Under the pieces are notes generated by a model. That model was not told the origin of the DNA, ran no database searches, and saw only the letters and a program-made list of their open reading frames with translations. A stretch of DNA of 6,148 nt, from NCBI GenBank assembly GCA_030632625.1, contig DAOVUK010000218.1:1-6148 (forward strand). The letters run 5' to 3'. The position numbers were made by a program, and so were the translations under genes. Position 1 is the stretch's first letter. Every line of letters starts with the position of its first letter. Below, one piece after another: positions 1-3,517 of this stretch. The stretch is from Gammaproteobacteria bacterium. GTDB lineage: Bacteria > Pseudomonadota > Gammaproteobacteria > GRL18.

Positions 1-47
1 AAGATAATCTGCACCATTATCGTTTCAGTATTTATGAGCGGCGTTAA
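1..47 (+). other. Possible C-terminal tail of an upstream gene
   Basis: The third plus-strand frame is open from the window edge to a TAA at 45-47 and would encode the last 14 residues of a protein (DNLHHYRFSIYERR). The other plus frames stop at 84 or at once. A stretch this short is open by chance quite often, so this is only a candidate for the end of a gene lying to the left. No domain can be recognised. Confidence 0.2.
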
Positions 48-249
48 TGCCGGCAAAATGAAGTTTTACAGTCATACCCGATAAGCGGTAATATTGATAC
101 AGGATGATAGTTATTATATTTACTGAAAGTCGATACAGGGAAAAGCTTGAAAGTATCAGAGACAAATTTACGCTTCATTATGTGCTTGAATATCCAGTGC
201 AGCAATCTGTTATTTGTTCAATAATTAACCGTGAAGTTATTTTGCACCG
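48..249. other. Non-coding gap with no recognised feature
   Basis: This AT-rich stretch lies downstream of the transporter gene (which is read right to left). I see no open reading frame with a plausible ribosome binding site, no hairpin followed by a T-run that would serve as an intrinsic terminator, and no RNA gene. The octamer GATACAGG occurs twice (near 96 and 133), which is too short to interpret. Confidence 0.5.
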
Positions 250-1110
250 CTAATTCCTTTTGGCAGCTGTAATGGTTTCGTAAGCAGCCGCACTAATAAC
301 AATCAACCCGCCAGCTATGGTTTTCCAGTCAGGCAGCTCAGCCAGAAAGATTGCAGCGAATAGCGTGCCGTACAGGACCTGCATACAGCCAATTAAGCCG
401 ACTGTTTTTGCTTTAAGATGTAATAAACTATTGGCAAATAATGTATGCGGCAGCGCAGTAAAGAAAACACCCAGCAGTATCAGCTGCAGCCATTGCTGTG
501 AACTGACCTCGATAATAATGTGGCTGGCAAAGGGTAGGAGTAAAAAAATAATAAATAAAGTCTGATAAAATAAGGCATGTCTTGCAGGATAGGCTTTAAA
601 GTAGCGGCCGTGAATAATATTGCGCATTGCAAATAAAAATGCAGAGAGTACTCCCCAGAAAATACCTTGCGCCGTCTGGTTATTGATGGCAAATTCAGGT
701 ACCAGTAAATAGATACCGAATAAGACCACCAGTGCACTGATGATATCCTTAATATGTGGTCGTTCGCCATGAAAAAATGGTTCAAGAAAAACAGTAATAA
801 CGGGATAGGTATAAAGGGCAATAATACCAATGGCAATTGATGATACCTGCATGGCATGGAAATAGGTCACCCAGTGCGTACCAAGGAAAAGTCCCAGCAG
901 CATAGCAATAAGGTAATCACGGCTACTGGCAAGGCGTAGGTTTTCTTTAAGAAATATTATATAAAATGCGATGGACAGAGCCGCAAAAATACTGCGTAGA
1001 AGTGTTATTTCAATTGCACTTAAGCTAATTAATTTTGAAAATAGAGCGGTTAAGCCAAAAATTAATACCGATGCATGAACTGAGAGAATCCCTTCTCGAT
1101 GGCTAGTCAT
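250..1110 (-). CDS. EamA-family DMT transporter (10 TM)
   Basis: Predicted inner-membrane permease of the drug/metabolite transporter superfamily, 286 residues, the usual length for this family. Ten hydrophobic segments are visible at about 9-29, 34-55, 67-87, 90-113, 121-137, 149-167, 180-200, 208-229, 236-257 and 262-282, arranged as two EamA repeats. The first repeat ends in the family pattern P-x(6)-EPFF-x-GER (residues 103-117). The second ends in an equivalent FLAELP stretch followed by a glycine-rich last helix (GGLIVISAAA). ATG is the likely start because GAGGGA (complement of 1116-1121) lies five bases upstream. The family exports or imports small metabolites such as amino acids; the substrate cannot be read from this sequence. 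The next gene on the same strand is far upstream, so it is probably monocistronic. The group II intron remnant lies just upstream of its start. Confidence 0.93.
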   Translation of the reverse strand: MTSHREGILSVHASVLIFGLTALFSKLISLSAIEITLLRSIFAALSIAFYIIFLKENLRLASSRDYLIAMLLGLFLGTHWVTYFHAMQVSSIAIGIIALYTYPVITVFLEPFFHGERPHIKDIISALVVLFGIYLLVPEFAINNQTAQGIFWGVLSAFLFAMRNIIHGRYFKAYPARHALFYQTLFIIFLLLPFASHIIIEVSSQQWLQLILLGVFFTALPHTLFANSLLHLKAKTVGLIGCMQVLYGTLFAAIFLAELPDWKTIAGGLIVISAAAYETITAAKRN

Positions 1111-1142
1111 AAATTTCCCTCATTACAATCGCCTCAAACCGG

Positions 1143-1381
1143 GTGTGCCTGTAAATATGGCAATAGACTGTGGTATTACCAGTAAAGGCCCATGGCGTAG
1201 CTCCAGGACCTATGGGATTAATATGGGACTCAATGATAAGTATCTCAGAGCACCAGGATTGCTCTGTTTAAGGGATATATGGATTTCACTTCACTATGGT
1301 GTCAGTTAGTGAACCGCCCTGTGCGGACCCGTATGCAGGGTGATGTGGGGGCTGGAGGTTAAATTCCTCCGGCTACCCGAT
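1143..1381 (+). mobile_element. Possible miniature ORF-less group II intron
   Basis: The right end of this interval is a convincing group II intron 3' end (separate entry). The left limit is a proposal: GTGTGCC at 1143-1149 matches the GUGYG 5' consensus. In between are short perfect hairpins that could be remnants of intron domains: CCCAT/ATGGG (1189-1193 with 1212-1216), CAGAGCA/TGCTCTG (1246-1252 with 1260-1266) and TTCACTA/TAGTGAA (1290-1296 with 1307-1313). The last sits immediately 5' of domain V, where domain IV is expected, and has only a ten-base loop, so no reverse transcriptase ORF is present. At about 239 nt the element is far shorter than a normal ribozyme core of several hundred nucleotides, so it is probably a deletion derivative that cannot self-splice. 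The 5' boundary is uncertain; the whole upstream part could be unrelated sequence. Confidence 0.45.
1311..1381 (+). ncRNA. Group II intron domains V and VI (3' end)
   Basis: Domain V (from 1311) folds as a lower helix CGCCCT (1315-1320) with AGGGTG (1337-1342), a two-base GC bulge on the 3' side (1335-1336), and a distal five-pair helix GTGCG (1321-1325) with CGTAT (1330-1334) capped by GACC. This is the hallmark layout of the catalytic hairpin, with a CGC-type triad in the lower strand. Domain VI follows: GGG (1347-1349) pairs with CCC (1376-1378), then a run of pairs leads to GGAGG/CCTCC (1354-1358 with 1366-1370), leaving A1375 bulged as the lariat branch point. An intron end at GAT (1381) places that adenosine seven bases from the splice site, as expected. 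The motif is known; the fold was worked out by hand. No intron-encoded protein is nearby. Confidence 0.87.
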
Positions 1382-1391
1382 TATATTCTTT

Positions 1392-1508
1392 TTAGAGACT
1401 TAGTACTAATTTTAAGCTTTCGTCCAAGAAATTAAGTTTCTTGCGTGGTAGTTTTCCAATGCGTTCAGTTAAAAAGGCTTTATCTGGGATTGACATTGCT
1501 GTTTTCAT
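1392..1508 (-). pseudogene. MazEF-like toxin-antitoxin deletion scar
   Basis: An intact 38-codon frame whose two ends resemble different genes. The start, MKTAMSIPD, matches the N-terminus common in ribbon-helix-helix (MazE-like) antitoxins, where this strand contacts DNA. The remainder, from about LTERIGKL to the terminal LVLSL, matches the C-terminal helix of the MazF/PemK-like toxins encoded next to such antitoxins (typical pattern LTxxxGxLxxxKLxxLxxALxxALxL). The antitoxin body and most of the toxin are missing, so an in-frame internal deletion best explains it. The junction may lie in a shared S-I-P-like stretch, because toxins of this type carry a similar motif just before the LT. Alternatively, most of it is only the toxin tail that gained a start codon. 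Its promoter survives upstream. Recognition is from memory of family patterns, not a search. Confidence 0.5.
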
Positions 1509-1542
1509 ACAAAAAGTATAACCAAAGTTATACTTTTGTCAA
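1509..1542 (-). promoter_or_regulatory. Promoter with overlapping palindromic operator
   Basis: Reading the minus strand, a perfect -35 TTGACA (complement of 1537-1542) is followed by a 16-base spacer and a -10 TATACT (complement of 1515-1520, five of six consensus bases). A perfect 11-base inverted repeat, AAAAGTATAAC (1512-1522) and GTTATACTTTT (1527-1537) around CAAA, covers the spacer and -10; with one bulged A it extends to 13 pairs. An inverted repeat across the promoter is typical of autoregulated toxin-antitoxin operons, which fits the remnant gene. The first transcribed base would fall at or next to the ATG at 1508, giving a leaderless or nearly leaderless message. No Shine-Dalgarno sequence is visible. 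Confidence 0.65.
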
Positions 1543-1657
1543 GAGTAATTGGTAGGAATTTTTAAATTAACAGGTATTTAATTTTCAGCCCCGGCTGTCA
1601 AATAGTTTGTTAGTGCGTCTGTAAACTGACTAAAAGTTAATACTCAACAAGCAAAAT
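1543..1657. other. AT-rich gap with one short palindrome
   Basis: This stretch lies between the toxin-antitoxin remnant promoter and the end of the small membrane protein gene. It contains the palindrome CAGCC-CC-GGCTG at 1586-1597. It has no T-run on the 3' side in either direction, so I do not call it an intrinsic terminator. No reading frame is supported. Confidence 0.4.
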
Positions 1658-1885
1658 TTAGAATCTGGACAAAGTGTTGCTTTTCCATAAAAAATAAAAG
1701 GCCTGCCCTGTCAGCATAAATCCAATCACCTTCAGCAGCGTTGCAATACTCACATATTCCATTAAAGTACCTGCGCTAAGCAGATAAAAAGCCATGGTGA
1801 TAAAGATCATGGCTTTATCCTGGATTTTTTGTTGTTCATTATTACTAATAATATTATCAGAAACCATTTCTCTTAATTTGGTCAT
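1658..1885 (-). CDS. Small two-helix membrane protein, function unknown
   Basis: I do not recognise this gene. From the preferred ATG at 1885 it encodes 75 residues: a charged, polar N-terminal 24 residues (MTKLREMVSDN and on, rich in N, Q and K), then two hydrophobic segments at about 25-43 and 46-66 separated by a short turn with a glutamate, and a basic polar tail ending SRF. This suggests a small hairpin protein of the inner membrane. The frame extends to an ATG at 1912, but the internal ATG is preferred because AAGGAG precedes it by about 11 bases, and because the nearest promoter would start transcription almost at 1912. It lies downstream of apaH on the same strand with its own promoter in the gap, so it could be transcribed alone or by read-through. 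Coding status rests on length, the ribosome binding site and the coherent hydrophobic pattern. Confidence 0.6.
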   Translation of the reverse strand: MTKLREMVSDNIISNNEQQKIQDKAMIFITMAFYLLSAGTLMEYVSIATLLKVIGFMLTGQAFYFLWKSNTLSRF

Positions 1886-1918
1886 GGTCTGCGCTGCTCC
1901 TTGTGAATACATTTAATT

Positions 1919-1948
1919 GTTATACTAATTAGGTCAAATAATGATCAA
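1919..1948 (-). promoter_or_regulatory. Candidate promoter of the small membrane protein gene
   Basis: Minus-strand hexamers TTGATC (complement of 1943-1948) and TATAAC (complement of 1919-1924) are separated by 18 bases. The -10 matches five of six consensus positions and the -35 four of six. Transcription would begin about at 1912, leaving a leader of about 27 bases that contains the AAGGAG preceding the ATG at 1885. Confidence 0.4.
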
Positions 1949-1990
1949 TAATAGCAGTTTAATGACAGAGTTTCTATATAGGAGCATGCG

Positions 1991-2824
1991 CTATGCTGGT
2001 TTTTCACATTCAATGCTATAGAATTCAGGGCTTTTTACTTGCTCATGGCTGTCCAGCTTCATTGCTGTTAAAGTTCCCCCCCAGAGGCAGCCGGTGTCAA
2101 TAGCATAGACATTGGGGTGGCTGGTGTTGCCGAATAAAGTAGACCAGTGGCCAAAAATAATTTTCAGGTCTTTGCTTTTTCTATCGGTTATTTCATACCA
2201 GGGGATATAAGCGTCTTTTTGACTGCCGACAGGCCCCTTGTCCTTGAAATCAAGCTTGCCTCCAGGCTTGCAATAGCGCATTCGTGTCAGACAATTGGTA
2301 ATAAAGCGCAGGCGCTGCCAGCCCGCTAAATTTTTATGCCATTTATCGGGTTCATCACCAAACATATTGGCCATAAACTGGGAATAATCATCACCCTGCA
2401 GAACAATTTCCACCTCTCGGGCACAGTTTTGCGCGGTTATTAAATCCCATTGCGGCGGCAGACCGGCATGGATCATGGTATAGCCAAGTTTTTTATCATG
2501 GTGCAGCAGAGGACGATGACGTAGCCAGTGGATGAGCTCATCCCGATCCGGTGCCTGCAGAATATCGTCCAGGGTATGATTTTTGATCTTTTTAACACCT
2601 TCTGATATAGCCAGTAAAGTCAGATCATGGTTGCCCAGAACACTGATTGCTCTTTCTCCAAGACTTTTTATATAACGTAAGGTCTGCAGAGATTTATCGC
2701 CCCGATTGATCAAATCACCGGCAAACCAGAGTGTATCTTTTTCGGGATCAAAGGCAATTTTTTCAAGTAACGAGATGAGGCTGTCAAAACAACCCTGAAT
2801 ATCACCAATAGCATAGGTGGCCAC
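1991..2824 (-). CDS. apaH: Symmetrical bis(5'-nucleosyl)-tetraphosphatase
   Basis: ApaH hydrolyses diadenosine tetraphosphate (Ap4A) symmetrically to two ADP in the cytoplasm, limiting this stress-linked dinucleotide and, in enterobacteria, affecting Np4 capping of RNA. The protein has 277 residues, close to the E. coli enzyme. The metallophosphatase motifs are in order: GDIQGC (7-12, metal ligand D8), AGDLINRG (35-42, D37 and R41), LGNHD (63-67, N65 and H66), MIHAGLPPQW near 117-126, and the C-terminal FGHWSTLFG and AIDTGCLWGGTLTAM blocks. Q10 occupies the place of the histidine in E. coli (GDVHGC); I know this Q from other proteobacterial ApaH proteins. The start is GTG (complement of 2822-2824) with AGAAGG about 11 bases upstream; it gives the conserved MATYAIGD beginning. 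There is no apaG or ksgA neighbour on the upstream side, unlike E. coli; the gene is divergent from glnE. Confidence 0.97.
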   Translation of the reverse strand: MATYAIGDIQGCFDSLISLLEKIAFDPEKDTLWFAGDLINRGDKSLQTLRYIKSLGERAISVLGNHDLTLLAISEGVKKIKNHTLDDILQAPDRDELIHWLRHRPLLHHDKKLGYTMIHAGLPPQWDLITAQNCAREVEIVLQGDDYSQFMANMFGDEPDKWHKNLAGWQRLRFITNCLTRMRYCKPGGKLDFKDKGPVGSQKDAYIPWYEITDRKSKDLKIIFGHWSTLFGNTSHPNVYAIDTGCLWGGTLTAMKLDSHEQVKSPEFYSIECEKPA

Positions 2825-2849
2825 TGATATTTATACCTTCTTTTAATCA

Positions 2850-2878
2850 ATTAGAAAGGCTAAGATACCACAGGACAA
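2850..2878 (-). promoter_or_regulatory. Candidate apaH promoter
   Basis: On the minus strand TTGTCC (complement of 2873-2878) and TCTAAT (complement of 2850-2855) are spaced by 17 bases. The -10 fits five of six consensus positions, the -35 four of six. Transcription would start about 18-20 bases before the GTG, just ahead of the AGAAGG ribosome binding site (complement of 2836-2841). Confidence 0.4.
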
Positions 2879-3056
2879 GGCAGAGTATGAAATAACAACG
2901 ACTATTTTTAATACTTTTGTAGTAATTTATTACAGTCTATAAATAATGGGCACCTTCGCATAGGTACGTATTTTTTACAGATGCTGATATTTAATAAGAT
3001 GACAGTTAAACTACCAAAGGAGCCGTTCGAGAATGATTGTATTTATAACGCACTTC
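2879..3056. other. Intergenic DNA left of the hairpin repeats
   Basis: AT-rich sequence between the apaH promoter and the first hairpin repeat. No coding frame with a believable ribosome binding site is visible; a frame opening at 2981 is created by running into the repeat. I see no other structure here. Confidence 0.4.
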
Positions 3057-3160
3057 GGTATGCCAGTTGCACTTCAGGGGGACGCTTTAAACACATCCAT
3101 GTGCCGCTCTGCCTCGGCGTCCATGCCTCGAAAAGCCCCCTGAAGCACAACTGGCATACC
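3057..3160 (+). repeat. Long hairpin repeat, copy 1
   Basis: Outer arms of 25 bases, 3057-3081 and 3136-3160, are complementary at 23 positions (arm begins GGTATGCCAGTTG and ends in a G-run). The 54-base interior has two modules, each made of CGCT (3083-3086; 3105-3108), a short spacer and a small hairpin: CACATCCATGTG (3092-3103) and GGCGTCCATGCC (3116-3127, one G-T pair). A second member of the family lies at 3315-3419 in the opposite orientation. I see no target-site duplication. I associate 'CATCCATG'-core repeats with gammaproteobacterial intergenic DNA but cannot give an established family name. Confidence 0.9.
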
Positions 3161-3195
3161 AAATTGCTTCTACGTCATTCCCTCACTATATAAGC

Positions 3196-3266
3196 GAAAA
3201 ATCAACGGCAGATAGAGTTGTATACAACTGAAATTATTTGCTTTTTTCTGTTGCTTTTGATTTTTC
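3196..3266. repeat. Inverted repeats in the spacer between the hairpins
   Basis: A perfect ten-base inverted repeat, GAAAAATCAA (3196-3205) with TTGATTTTTC (3257-3266), encloses a perfect 14-base palindrome AGTTGTATACAACT (3216-3229). The right part is a T-rich tract. The palindrome could be an operator for a dimeric regulator; no particular regulator is indicated. Confidence 0.4.
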
Positions 3267-3268
3267 TT

Positions 3269-3298
3269 TTGACTTTGGACAGCGAGAGTGAGGATAAA
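3269..3298 (+). promoter_or_regulatory. Weak candidate promoter for glnE
   Basis: TTGACT (3269-3274) and GATAAA (3293-3298) are separated by 18 bases, matching five and four consensus positions. If used, it would place the whole second hairpin repeat in a glnE leader of about 210 bases. No better sigma-70-like pair was seen between the repeat and the gene. Confidence 0.22.
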
Positions 3299-3314
3299 CA
3301 CCGTAGAGAATGTT

Positions 3315-3419
3315 GGGTGGACTGGTTCGTCTGAATGGGGTATCGAATGACATGGATGTCATTCTTAAGCGCTCCATGGATGGACTTGAGCGTCCCCAGT
3401 CAGACGAACCAGTCTACCC
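3315..3419 (-). repeat. Long hairpin repeat, copy 2 (inverted)
   Basis: Arms of 26 bases, 3315-3340 and 3394-3419, match at 24 positions. Read on the minus strand, the order is the same as in copy 1: arm ending in GGGG, then ACGCT, a first hairpin TCCATCCATGGA (complement of 3373-3384), a second CGCT (complement of 3368-3371), a second hairpin AATGACATCCATGTCATT (complement of 3346-3363), TCGA-like bases and the closing arm. Arms and hairpin stems differ in sequence from copy 1 but remain self-complementary. The repeat ends 98 bases before the glnE start codon. A frame opening at 3310 that crosses it is an artefact of the repeat. Confidence 0.9.
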
Positions 3420-3498
3420 GGCAGTCGTGCCACAGATACAAAAGCAAATTTTTATCCGAACGGCAGCAAAGGTAGTAATGCTGACTAATATTTCTAAT

Positions 3499-3514
3499 AA
3501 AAGTACGGACTTTT
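3499..3514 (+). promoter_or_regulatory. Small hairpin before the glnE start
   Basis: AAAAGT (3499-3504) and ACTTTT (3509-3514) are perfectly complementary around ACGG, three bases before the ATG at 3518. The only Shine-Dalgarno-like bases, GGA at 3507-3509, fall in the loop and stem edge. This could modulate translation initiation, but the stem is short and AT-rich. Confidence 0.3.
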
Positions 3515-3517
3515 GTG

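Noticed and set aside
34..56. CGGC/GCCG hairpin near the left edge as a terminator
   Set aside because: The stem is four pairs and is followed by AAAATG, not a T-run.
317..565. 82-codon plus-strand frame, with similar ones at 2147-2329, 3494-3733, 3681-3899 and 4635-4826
   Set aside because: Each lies mostly or wholly within a well-supported gene (transporter, apaH or glnE) in another frame or strand, with no independent evidence.
480..857. 125-codon minus-strand frame
   Set aside because: Shifted frame inside the EamA transporter gene; its hydrophobic, S/L/Y-rich composition mirrors the real coding frame.
1586..1597. CAGCC-CC-GGCTG palindrome as an intrinsic terminator
   Set aside because: The stem is short and no T-run follows in either direction, so it does not meet the terminator pattern.
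1983..2005. AGCAT/ATGCT hairpin followed by five T on the plus strand
   Set aside because: The stem is only five pairs, it overlaps the 3' end of apaH on the opposite strand, and no plus-strand gene ends there.
2981..3193. 70-codon plus-strand frame
   Set aside because: It runs through both arms and the core of hairpin repeat copy 1, has no ribosome binding site of note, and its frame is a by-product of the repeat.
3057..3419. CRISPR array or classical transposon
   Set aside because: There are only two copies, in opposite orientation, with differing arms. There are no regular spacers, no transposase frame between them and no visible target-site duplication.
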